From assembly GCF_004368785.1 (NCBI RefSeq), contig NZ_SODM01000005.1, forward strand, positions 310,001 to 374,000: a DNA stretch of 64,000 nt, written 5' to 3'. Below the pieces are notes generated by a model. The model worked only from the letters and a program-made list of their open reading frames with translations, made no database searches and had not been told where the DNA came from. The position numbers and the translations under genes are program-made. Source of the stretch: Flavobacterium sp. 270. GTDB lineage: Bacteria > Bacteroidota > Bacteroidia > Flavobacteriales > Flavobacteriaceae. This document shows positions 17,610 through 24,389 of the stretch, in pieces; the stretch's first letter is position 1; the number at the start of each line of letters is the position of its first letter.

Positions 17610-18509
17610 TTATTTTTCGACAAATATGATTTTGTTTTTTGAGACTTTTTTTGTTTCTAAATGATAGGTTGTACTAATAATATGTAAGGCAACATCCAGG
17701 TCTTTAGCAGGCAATTTTCCTGTAAATAACGAGACTGTATCTTTTGCATTCAATTCGATTGTAATATTGTACTGCCTTTCAACTTCATCCAAAATAGTTC
17801 TGATGTTTTCTTTATCAAAAGTTATCTGGTTATCCATCCATTCTGGTTGTAATGCGTTTATTGTCATTTTAACCTGTTTTCCGTTTTCAAAACTAACACC
17901 TTGTCCGTGAGTTAATAAAATTTGAGTGTTGGCATAATTTACCTTCACACGTCCTTCATAACACACCACATAAAATTTATTTTTTCTGGCCTTCACATTA
18001 AACTGAGTTCCTAAAACCGATACTTTTCCAAGATTCGTCTGCACTTCAAAACGTCTGCCTTTGGCAACTCTAAAATAAGCTTCACCTTTTAATTCCAGAC
18101 GTCTGTTATTGTCCCAGTTCCATTTTTTATAATTTATTTCAGAACCTGAATTTAAAACCACTTCAGAATTATCAGGCAAAGAAAAAGTTGTTTTTTCTCC
18201 AAAATCTGCTGTCTGAGTTTGAGGCATCAAATACTTAAAAGCAAAAGTAATTCCAAGACCAAGAACTAAAATAGCTGCCACTTGAAACATCCATTTTTTG
18301 TGTAAAGGAACAACCTTTGGCGTCGCTTTTTTCTGCTTAAGAATATTCGACAACATCGCATTTTCATCCAAATCACCTACCTCCAAATGTTCTGTATAAC
18401 TTTTGATTTTTTGGTATTTTTCGAAATCAGGACTTGCTTTAAATGCAGCTAATTCATCTTCCGATAAATCATTGTTGAGCCATTTTGCTAATAAGCGATC
18501 TTTTTTCAT
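17610..18509 (-). CDS. FecR family anti-sigma factor
   Basis: 299 residues from the ATG at 18509, which begins MKKDRLLAKWLNNDLSEDEL; a longer frame to 18569 would overlap the sigma gene and its promoter and is rejected. Order: cytoplasmic helical N-terminus (~1-70), membrane helix at about 78-100 (FQVAAILVLGLGITFAFKYL), FecR domain about 105-200 (TTFSLPDNSEVVLNSGSEINY, GKVSVLGTQFNVKA), and a C-terminal DUF4974 region (ITFDKENIRTILDEVERQYNI) that contacts the receptor's STN domain. It holds the sigma factor until the receptor signals. Promoter copy C lies 18 bases upstream. Confidence 0.94.
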   Translation of the reverse strand: MKKDRLLAKWLNNDLSEDELAAFKASPDFEKYQKIKSYTEHLEVGDLDENAMLSNILKQKKATPKVVPLHKKWMFQVAAILVLGLGITFAFKYLMPQTQTADFGEKTTFSLPDNSEVVLNSGSEINYKKWNWDNNRRLELKGEAYFRVAKGRRFEVQTNLGKVSVLGTQFNVKARKNKFYVVCYEGRVKVNYANTQILLTHGQGVSFENGKQVKMTINALQPEWMDNQITFDKENIRTILDEVERQYNITIELNAKDTVSLFTGKLPAKDLDVALHIISTTYHLETKKVSKNKIIFVEK

Positions 18510-18527
18510 TGTGCTTGTATTATATAT

Positions 18528-18556
18528 TAAAACAATTGGAAGTGAATTTACCCTAC
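18528..18556 (-). promoter_or_regulatory. ECF-type promoter element, copy C (fecR and receptor)
   Basis: On the minus strand: GTAGGGTAA (18556-18548), 13 bases, TGTTTTA (18534-18528). It fits exactly in the 49-base gap between the sigma factor stop and the fecR start, so fecR and the receptor can be induced without the sigma gene. Confidence 0.85.
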
Positions 18557-18558
18557 TT

Positions 18559-19074
18559 TTATAAATCAATTTCTTTACGTAAGCTTAATAAAGCCAAATG
18601 AATCCGTTTTTCTACGGCTTTTACGCTGATATTTAATTCCGTGGCAATTTCGCTGTATTTTTTTCCGTCAATGCGATGCATCAAAAAAGCGATGCGCTGT
18701 TTTTCATTTAAATTTTCAATAGCTTTCAAAAGTTTAGACTGAAATTGTTTTTCCTCCAAAATATATTCTGGATTTTCATTAGTTTTATCTAAACCCGTGA
18801 AATCTTTTTCATATCTCAAAACCACTTTTTGATGTGCAATTTCGTTGAGACTGCTATTATTGGCAATTGTATAAATATAAGATTTCGCTTTTTCCAGCGG
18901 CACAGAGGCGCAGTTCTGCCAAAGTTTTATAAAAGCGTCTTGTGCCAAATCTTCTGCCTGGTTGATATTGCCATATTTGTAAAAAAGAAAATTTCGAAGC
19001 GCTTTTATGTGGCTTTTAAAAAAGGATGAAAAGATTATTTCATCACAAGTGTCTGGCTGGGGTTTATTTGACAT
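18559..19074 (-). CDS. ECF sigma factor (FecI-like, RNA polymerase sigma-70 family)
   Basis: 171 residues with region 2 (~20-80; YKYGNINQAEDLAQDAFIKLWQNC, PLEKAKSYIYTIANNSSLNE) and region 4 (~115-168; NLNEKQRIAFLMHRIDGKKYSEIA and ISVKAVEKRIHLALLSLRKE, the helix-turn-helix). No region 1.1 or 3, as expected for ECF sigmas. It should direct polymerase to the bipartite elements at 13861, 14978, 18528 and 19123. No copy of that element faces the sigma gene itself. A TACTTTTG box on the minus strand (19106-19099), 24 bases ahead of its ATG, suggests transcription by the housekeeping sigma instead. Confidence 0.95.
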   Translation of the reverse strand: MSNKPQPDTCDEIIFSSFFKSHIKALRNFLFYKYGNINQAEDLAQDAFIKLWQNCASVPLEKAKSYIYTIANNSSLNEIAHQKVVLRYEKDFTGLDKTNENPEYILEEKQFQSKLLKAIENLNEKQRIAFLMHRIDGKKYSEIATELNISVKAVEKRIHLALLSLRKEIDL

Positions 19075-19098
19075 TTGGATTTTTCAGTTTGTACGTTG

Positions 19099-19106
19099 CA
19101 AAAGTA
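19099..19106 (-). promoter_or_regulatory. Possible -7 box of the sigma factor gene
   Basis: TACTTTTG on the minus strand matches the TAnnTTTG consensus 24 bases before the ATG at 19074. I do not find TTG at the expected distance upstream, so confidence is low. Confidence 0.4.
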
Positions 19107-19122
19107 TTTGTTTTTAGTTTAA

Positions 19123-19151
19123 GTAGGGTAAAAGTAGAGATGATTGTTTTA
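19123..19151 (+). promoter_or_regulatory. ECF-type promoter element, copy D (repeat lipoprotein)
   Basis: On the plus strand: GTAGGGTAA (19123-19131), 13 bases, TGTTTTA (19145-19151). It points away from the sigma gene toward the lipoprotein that starts at 19275, leaving a 5' leader of roughly 115 bases, longer than for the other three copies. Confidence 0.8.
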
Positions 19152-19274
19152 TAGAAGTAAGAAGTGTTATTTTCTTCTGATAATTAGGGAATTAGAATAA
19201 ACAGCAGAAACCCCTGGTATCGAATTATTAAAAAACAGTTTCTTTAATTTTATTACATTTGTAAAAATATAAAT

Positions 19275-20294
19275 ATGTTACCTTTTAAAAAATATTTATC
19301 AATAGTGCTTTTTTTATTCTTGTTTTCTTGTCAAAGTGAAATGGGAGAAGAAGATTATAATACACAAGAAACAGTTACCAATGTTTCTCCTCTTACGACT
19401 TATTTGCAAAGAGTTGCAATGGTTAAAACTGTTCAGGATAACGTAATCGACAGGTCTAGTTATTGTACCATAAAATTTCCGTACACCGTAACAGTTAATA
19501 ATACGAACATTGCAATTAATACGGCGGCCGATTATCAGAAAGTATTAGATAATATCAACGCAAATACAAACGATGATGATGTAGTAAAAATAGATTTTCC
19601 GGTAACAATGGTTTACTATAATTACATCGAAAAAAATATTCCAGACGAAGCAGATTTTAATACTTTGATTGATTATTGGAATATGCATCCTGATCTTTTA
19701 TCGAAAATCAACGGACTTAATATTAATTATCCTATTACAATTAACAGCTACAACAGAGCAAACCAAATGGCAAGCTCAGAATCAATTATAAGCGATCAGG
19801 CATTTTTTAATTATATAAAAAACCTGAGCGACACCGAATACATTTCCTTAAAGTATCCAATTTCAATTGCAGATTATAATTATCAAACTAAATCAATAAC
19901 TAATAATTTAGATTTCGAAAATGCGATCAAATATGCTATTGATAATTGCCCGGAAAATAATATTGTAACATTAGATTTTGTAAACACGATAACAAAAGGT
20001 TCCTGGAAAATACCTTATTTTTTCTCTGGTTCAGAAAAAACTAGTTCGTATAGCGGTTATTCGTTTGTTTTTAAAAATGACTATTCGGTAGTTGCGACAA
20101 AAGGCTCGACAACAGAAACTGGTCAATGGGAAAGTAAATTACAGAATGGCGTAAGAGAACTAAAATTAACTTTCAGTTCAGAATTACTGAGCAAACTAAA
20201 TGATAATTGGAAATTGTTTGAGTTTAATAACTCACAAATAAGATTACGCGATGTAAGCAATAGCACCAATTATCTTTATTTTGAAAAACAATAA
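19275..20294 (+). CDS. Lipoprotein built of four ~55-residue repeats
   Basis: 339 residues. Signal peptide with lipobox FSC at residue ~19 (FLFLFSCQSEMGEED). From ~50 to ~235 a unit recurs four times: a strand with YPhydrophobicT (IKFPYTVTVNNT, IDFPVTMVYYNY, INYPITINSYNR, LKYPISIADYNY), an Asn-rich loop, and a helix with ADYQKVLDNI, ADFNTLIDYW, QAFFNYIKNL or LDFENAIKYA. A C-terminal ~100-residue beta-rich part (SYSGYSFVFKNDYSVVATKG, TTETGQWESK) resembles lipocalin-like lipoproteins. No function is known to me. It is the only plus-strand gene with the ECF-type promoter (copy D), which links it to the receptor system. Confidence 0.8.
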   Translation: MLPFKKYLSIVLFLFLFSCQSEMGEEDYNTQETVTNVSPLTTYLQRVAMVKTVQDNVIDRSSYCTIKFPYTVTVNNTNIAINTAADYQKVLDNINANTNDDDVVKIDFPVTMVYYNYIEKNIPDEADFNTLIDYWNMHPDLLSKINGLNINYPITINSYNRANQMASSESIISDQAFFNYIKNLSDTEYISLKYPISIADYNYQTKSITNNLDFENAIKYAIDNCPENNIVTLDFVNTITKGSWKIPYFFSGSEKTSSYSGYSFVFKNDYSVVATKGSTTETGQWESKLQNGVRELKLTFSSELLSKLNDNWKLFEFNNSQIRLRDVSNSTNYLYFEKQ

Positions 20295-20328
20295 TTCTTG
20301 CCGATTAACTTTTAATAGATTAATTTAT

Positions 20329-20586
20329 CTATTTCTCTTCTTCTAAATTGTCAACAGCAGAAATCTGATCTAATATATTAGTTTGGTTGGGCGCGATATA
20401 GTTTTTTGTCTCAATGGGATTTTCTTTCTTAAAAAGAAGGTCTAAGGCATGGTATAGTTTTAATAAAACATCTTTGTCCTGTTTTTCAATTTCTAATGCA
20501 GTGTTGAAATTAAAAACATAATTATTCGAATTGCGTACTTCTACTTTTATCGTTTTTGATGTGATTTTAAATTTTACTATATCCAT
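20329..20586 (-). CDS. Hypothetical protein
   Basis: 85 residues: an N-terminal beta-rich half (VKFKITSKTIKVEVRNSNNYVFNF), a helix (DVLLKLYHALDLLFKK) and an acidic tail. No family recognised and no signal peptide. A TACTTTTG box on the minus strand (20618-20611) lies 24 bases ahead of the start. Coding status rests on the clean frame, the plausible box and normal composition. Confidence 0.6.
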   Translation of the reverse strand: MDIVKFKITSKTIKVEVRNSNNYVFNFNTALEIEKQDKDVLLKLYHALDLLFKKENPIETKNYIAPNQTNILDQISAVDNLEEEK

Positions 20587-20745
20587 ATTGTATGTAAATT
20601 ACTGATTTTGCAAAAGTAAAAAAATAAAAAAAGCAATGCTATGCAATTTACTTCGACTTTGCTAAAGGTACACGTTTTTAATTATTGCCTTTTATTTATT
20701 TTGAATTTCCGACGCTAATTCTGTATCTACTAATGATTTATTTCA

Positions 20746-20782
20746 AATAAAAAACCCTTAAACATTTACTGTTTAAGGGTTT
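20746..20782 (-). terminator. Terminator of the tRNA-Met gene
   Basis: On the minus strand AAACCCTTAAAC / GTTTAAGGGTTT (perfect 12 bp, 7-base loop), then TTTT. The stem is identical to the terminator at 9825. Confidence 0.85.
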
Positions 20783-20790
20783 ACCTTTTG

Positions 20791-20864
20791 TAGCGAGGAC
20801 GGGAGTTGAACCCGTGACCTCAGGGTTATGAATCCTGCGCTCTAACCAACTGAGCTACCTCGCC
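20791..20864 (-). tRNA. tRNA-Met (anticodon CAT)
   Basis: 74 bases on the minus strand with a GGCGAGG / CCTCGCT acceptor stem (first pair G-T), D-loop AGTTGGTTAGA, anticodon loop TTCATAA (anticodon complement at 20828-20830) and T-loop GGTTCAACTCC. The CCA end is not encoded. The acceptor starts with a pair rather than the C-A mismatch of initiators and the anticodon stem lacks three GC pairs, so it is an elongator Met tRNA, or an Ile tRNA whose C34 becomes lysidine; these cannot be told apart here. Confidence 0.95.
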
Positions 20865-20898
20865 AAGACTGCTCTCAAATTGTCTCTGATTGCGGGTG

Positions 20899-20928
20899 CA
20901 AATATAAAAATAATATTAAAGCGAACAA
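20899..20928 (-). promoter_or_regulatory. Promoter of the tRNA gene
   Basis: On the minus strand TTG (20928-20926), 19 bases, TATATTTG (20906-20899): a perfect Bacteroidota consensus. The -7 box ends 34 bases ahead of the mature tRNA. Confidence 0.8.
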
Positions 20929-21015
20929 GCATAAAATGAAGAAAAAAAAATATTTTTAAAAACGCATTGTTTTTGGACATATATTCTTATATTTCGAAAA
21001 AATTAAAAGTAGCAC

Positions 21016-21408
21016 ATGGATCCAAAAATACGTTACGAAATCGAGTTTCCCATAAATTCTTCGCCGCAATTATTATATCAATATATATCAACTCCGTCAG
21101 GTTTATCAGAATGGTTTGCTGACAATGTAAATTCAAGAGGGGAATTCTTCACATTTATTTGGAATGATTCGCAGGAAAAAGCACGTCTTGCTTCTAAAAA
21201 ATCTGGTGAAAAAGTAAAGTTTAAATGGGTTGATGAAAGCAGTAAGGATACGGAATACTTTTTTGAACTTCATATTTTAGTTGATGAGTTGACTAAAGAT
21301 GTATCATTAATGGTAGTCGATTTTGCAGAAAGAGAAGAAGTAGGTGAAGCTAAACAATTGTGGGAGAATCAAATCTCAGACCTAAAACATCTTATAGGTT
21401 CTGTTTAG
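21016..21408 (+). CDS. START-like (SRPBCC/AHSA1) domain protein
   Basis: 130 residues: a helix-grip fold with IEFPINSSPQLLYQYISTPSGLSEWFADNV, a strand series (FFTFIWNDSQEKARLASKKSG, VKFKWVDESSKDTEYFFELHI) and a long final helix (EEVGEAKQLWENQISDLKHLIG). Such proteins bind hydrophobic ligands or serve as Hsp90-like co-chaperones; the ligand of this Bacteroidota group is unknown. No signal peptide. A class IV aminotransferase gene starts 55 bases downstream on the same strand. Confidence 0.87.
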   Translation: MDPKIRYEIEFPINSSPQLLYQYISTPSGLSEWFADNVNSRGEFFTFIWNDSQEKARLASKKSGEKVKFKWVDESSKDTEYFFELHILVDELTKDVSLMVVDFAEREEVGEAKQLWENQISDLKHLIGSV

Positions 21409-21463
21409 TAAAAGTCTATTTTATAACTTATATTTGCCCTGAACAAAATTCAGGGTTTTTTTT

Positions 21464-22303
21464 ATGATTAATTTTAACGGAAACATAGCAGCGCAGGACG
21501 ATAATATATTAACTCAAAATCGTGCGTTTCTGTACGGAGATGGTGTTTTTGAAACACTAAAGATTATCAATAATAAAATCTTATTTCTAGAAGATCATTA
21601 TTTTAGACTAATGGCTTCGATGCGCGTCATTAGAATGGAAATTCCGATGAACTTTACAATGGAATACTTCGAAGAACAAGTTTTAAAACTAGTTCAGGAA
21701 AAAAGTATTACAGCATCTGCAAGAGCAAGAATAACTGTTTTTAGAAACGATGGAGGTTTGTACCTGCCTAAAACGAATGAAGTTTCGTTTTTAATTAACG
21801 CTACACCATTAGAAAATACCTCTTACGCTATAAATACGGCTCAATACGAGGTTGATTTGTATAAAGATTTCTATGTGACCAAACAATTATTATCGTCTAT
21901 TAAAACCACTAATAAATTAATAAACGTAACAGGAAGTATTTTTGCTCACGAAAATGGCTTAAATAACTGTATATTAGTAAACGACACTAAAAATGTTGTA
22001 GAAGGATTACAAGGAAATTTGTTTATGGTTGTGGGTAAAAAACTAATTACGCCGCCAGTTTCAGAAGGTTGTGTAAATGGTGTAATGCGCAAGCAAATTT
22101 TGGCATTGGCAAAAAAAGTAGAAGGCATAGAAGTGATAGAAGAAATAATTTCGCCTTTTGATCTTCAAAAAGCAGACGAATTATTTCTAACAAATATAAT
22201 CATGGGAATACAGCCGATAACTAAATATCGGAAAAAAGAGTTTACAAGCAATCTTGCTCATTTGTTAGTTCAAAAACTAAATGAATCCATTTCTGAAAAT
22301 TAA
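21464..22303 (+). CDS. Class IV PLP-dependent aminotransferase (aminodeoxychorismate lyase / branched-chain type)
   Basis: 279 residues. The fold-IV motifs are clear: ENRAFLYGDGVFETLKI-type start (TQNRAFLYGDGVFETLK), an Arg in RARITVFRN, the PLP lysine in SIKTTNKLINVTGSIFA and ENGLNNCILVNDTKNVVEG, then ITPPVSEGCVNGVMRKQIL with the cofactor phosphate loop. Members are PabC-like 4-amino-4-deoxychorismate lyases (folate), branched-chain or D-amino acid aminotransferases; length and the short N-terminus favour a PabC-like enzyme, but this is not certain. A TATATTTG box lies at 21429-21436, 28 bases ahead. Its stop overlaps the convergent YqgE stop by 3 bases. Confidence 0.85.
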   Translation: MINFNGNIAAQDDNILTQNRAFLYGDGVFETLKIINNKILFLEDHYFRLMASMRVIRMEIPMNFTMEYFEEQVLKLVQEKSITASARARITVFRNDGGLYLPKTNEVSFLINATPLENTSYAINTAQYEVDLYKDFYVTKQLLSSIKTTNKLINVTGSIFAHENGLNNCILVNDTKNVVEGLQGNLFMVVGKKLITPPVSEGCVNGVMRKQILALAKKVEGIEVIEEIISPFDLQKADELFLTNIIMGIQPITKYRKKEFTSNLAHLLVQKLNESISEN

Positions 22304-22860
22304 TTCAGATATGGATTCTCTGGTGAATTTGACCAAATGAGATAATCACCTCCAAGCTCAATAATCTGCTCTTTCCAAAAATGAGTTGTCGATTTTCCGA
22401 TAATTTTGTTCTTGTAATTATTATCAGCAATGATCCAGGAGTTTCCCTGCATTTCATTCTCCAGCTGATTTTCGTCCCAACCCGTATACCCTAAGAAAAA
22501 ACGGATATTGTTCTTGCCAATAGATCCGTCGTTTATTAAGTCTTTGGTAGACTCAAAATCGCCACCCCAATAAATTCCGTTAGAAATCTCAACACTATTT
22601 GGTATCAACTCCGGAATATTGTGAATGAAATAAAGGTTGTCTTGTTCAACAGGGCCTCCATTATATATTTTGAAAGAAGCTTGAATCTCAGGTATTAAGT
22701 CATTAATAGTATATTTTAATGGTTTATTAATGATAAAACCTATAGAACCTTCTTTGTTATGATCTGCTAATAAAATTACCGATCTATTAAAAGATAAATC
22801 TCCAATTATAGAAGGCTCGGCAATAAGCAGGTGTCCTTTTTTTAATTTTTCTGAAATCAT
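22300..22860 (-). CDS. YqgE/AlgH family protein
   Basis: 186 residues from the ATG at 22860 (MISEKLKKGHLLIAEPS); the frame extends to 22944 but the added residues lie over the terminator of the HU gene and are not family-like. Family motifs: LLIAEPSIIGDLSFNRSVILLADHNKEGSIGFIINKPL, VYNGGPVEQDNL-like YNGGPV, and FFLGYTGWDENQLENEMQGNSW. Structure-known members have an unusual alpha/beta fold; function unsettled. Stop codons of this gene and the aminotransferase overlap convergently. Confidence 0.93.
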   Translation of the reverse strand: MISEKLKKGHLLIAEPSIIGDLSFNRSVILLADHNKEGSIGFIINKPLKYTINDLIPEIQASFKIYNGGPVEQDNLYFIHNIPELIPNSVEISNGIYWGGDFESTKDLINDGSIGKNNIRFFLGYTGWDENQLENEMQGNSWIIADNNYKNKIIGKSTTHFWKEQIIELGGDYLIWSNSPENPYLN

Positions 22861-22929
22861 ACGGCTACAATTTTTATTAAATTTAATCATAAAAATTTTA
22901 AAAACCCAAATAAAATCGTTAAACCGCAT

Positions 22930-22955
22930 AAAAAAACCTTCCATAAGGAAGGTTT
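22930..22955 (-). terminator. Terminator of the HU gene
   Basis: Perfect 10-bp stem AAAACCTTCC / GGAAGGTTTT with a 4-base loop, then T on the minus strand, 33 bases after the HU stop. It lies upstream of the YqgE start. Confidence 0.85.
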
Positions 22956-22988
22956 TAATTATATTATAAGTTTAGAGAACTTTCTTAC

Positions 22989-23261
22989 TTAGTTCACTGC
23001 ACCTTCTAATTCAGCTCCTGCTTTGAATTTTACAACATTTTTAGCAGCAATTTTGATAGTTTTTCCTGTTTGAGGGTTTCTTCCGTCTCTTGCAGCTCTA
23101 GCAGAAACAGACCAAGATCCAAAACCTACTAATGAAACTCTTCCACCTTTTTTCAAAGTAGTTCCTACATTACCTAAAAATGACTCTAAAGCTAATTTCG
23201 CAGCAGCTTTTGTAATTCCTGCATCAGCAGCGATAGCATCGATTAATTCTGATTTGTTCAT
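22989..23261 (-). CDS. HU family DNA-binding protein
   Basis: 90 residues, the usual length. Family words: MNKSELIDAIAADAGITKAAAKLALESFL, SLVGFGSWSV and the DNA-binding arm RAARDGRNPQTGKTIKIAAKN, with the intercalating Pro in NPQTG. A histone-like dimer that bends and compacts DNA. Transcribed alone from a consensus promoter at 23306-23335 and ended by the hairpin at 22930. Confidence 0.97.
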   Translation of the reverse strand: MNKSELIDAIAADAGITKAAAKLALESFLGNVGTTLKKGGRVSLVGFGSWSVSARAARDGRNPQTGKTIKIAAKNVVKFKAGAELEGAVN

Positions 23262-23305
23262 AATAATTAGTTATTAATTGTTGGTTAAAAAAAATTGTTA
23301 ATACA

Positions 23306-23335
23306 CAAATTTAGTAGGAAATCCGTTGCGTGCAA
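23306..23335 (-). promoter_or_regulatory. Promoter of the HU gene
   Basis: On the minus strand TTG (23335-23333), 19 bases, TAAATTTG (23313-23306): both boxes match the consensus. The leader to the ATG is about 38 bases. Confidence 0.8.
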
Positions 23336-23441
23336 GTCTTTTCCGAAATTTTAGCAAAAATTGTTGATAACTTGCTTTTTTTGTTCATAACAGATGTTGT
23401 TCATCGATGAAAATCAAGTAGAAACCCCTGTTTTACTGAGC

Positions 23442-24389
23442 TTAATAGACTTTTGCGTCCTCAGAAAAACTCACTCCATTTAATAATTCTGCTGTTTGCA
23501 TGCGTTTTTTCCCAGGAAGCTGTAAACTTAACAGCTGTATAAAACCATTCTTAATAGCAATTTTGATTTCTTTTTTGCTGCTTATTAAGTTTCCAATCTC
23601 ATAAGAATGAGACTCTAAAATCAATTTTGCCTCATATATTTTAATGCTTTGTTCCTCATTTTTATCTTTCAAAAAGCACCAGGAAGCAGGATACGGACTC
23701 AAACCACGAATCAAATTGTTGATTTCGTAGCCAGATTTTGTCCAGTCAATTTTGCAATTTTCCTTATTCAATTTGTAAGCCGTTTTTATTTCGGCATCGT
23801 CTTCCTGAATTGTTGTTGTAACATTTCCTTTCTCAATAACTTTTAAAGTATCAATAACGGTTTCACTTCCTAAATTCATTAATCGATCATGAAGTTGTCC
23901 TGCGTTTTCGGTTGGCTCAATCGCAATTTCCGAATTTAAGATCATTGCTCCGGTATCAATTTTATCATCAATAAAGAAAGTCGTAACACCGGTTTTGGTT
24001 TCTCCATTAATAATAGCCCAGTTTATTGGCGCCGCACCGCGATAATTTGGCAGTAAAGAAGCGTGAAGATTAAAAGTTCCTAAACTTGGCATTTCCCAAA
24101 CTACTTTTGGTAACATTCTAAAAGCTACCACAATTTGCAGATTAGCATTTAGCGCTTTTAATTCTGCCAGGAAACCTTCATCTTTTAAATTTGTTGGTTG
24201 TAATAAAGTCAGGTTATTTTCTAAAGCATATTCTTTTACAGCCGAATATTTAATTTTTTGTCCGCGTCCCGCAGGTTTATCTGCAGCCGTAATAACGCCG
24301 ACAACATCATAATTGTTTTTGATAATGGTATCCAAAATGCCGACAGCAAATTCTGGAGTTCCCATAAATATGATTTTTAATTTTTCCAT
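23442..24389 (-). CDS. fmt: Methionyl-tRNA formyltransferase
   Basis: 315 residues. N-terminal formyltransferase domain with MGTPEFAVGILDTII, the active-site HASLLPNYRGAAPINWAI and TTFFIDDKIDTGAMI; a C-terminal OB-like domain from ~205 (NNLIRGLSPYPASWCFL, FIQLLSLQLPGKKRM). It adds a formyl group from 10-formyl-THF to the Met on the initiator tRNA, in the cytoplasm. Its ATG overlaps the recQ stop as TAATG, so the two are translationally coupled. Length is normal. Confidence 0.97.
   Translation of the reverse strand: MEKLKIIFMGTPEFAVGILDTIIKNNYDVVGVITAADKPAGRGQKIKYSAVKEYALENNLTLLQPTNLKDEGFLAELKALNANLQIVVAFRMLPKVVWEMPSLGTFNLHASLLPNYRGAAPINWAIINGETKTGVTTFFIDDKIDTGAMILNSEIAIEPTENAGQLHDRLMNLGSETVIDTLKVIEKGNVTTTIQEDDAEIKTAYKLNKENCKIDWTKSGYEINNLIRGLSPYPASWCFLKDKNEEQSIKIYEAKLILESHSYEIGNLISSKKEIKIAIKNGFIQLLSLQLPGKKRMQTAELLNGVSFSEDAKVY

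Noticed and set aside
20791-20864. Initiator tRNA-fMet
   Set aside because: The first base pair of the acceptor is paired (G-T) and the anticodon stem lacks three consecutive GC pairs; it is an elongator Met or Ile2 tRNA.
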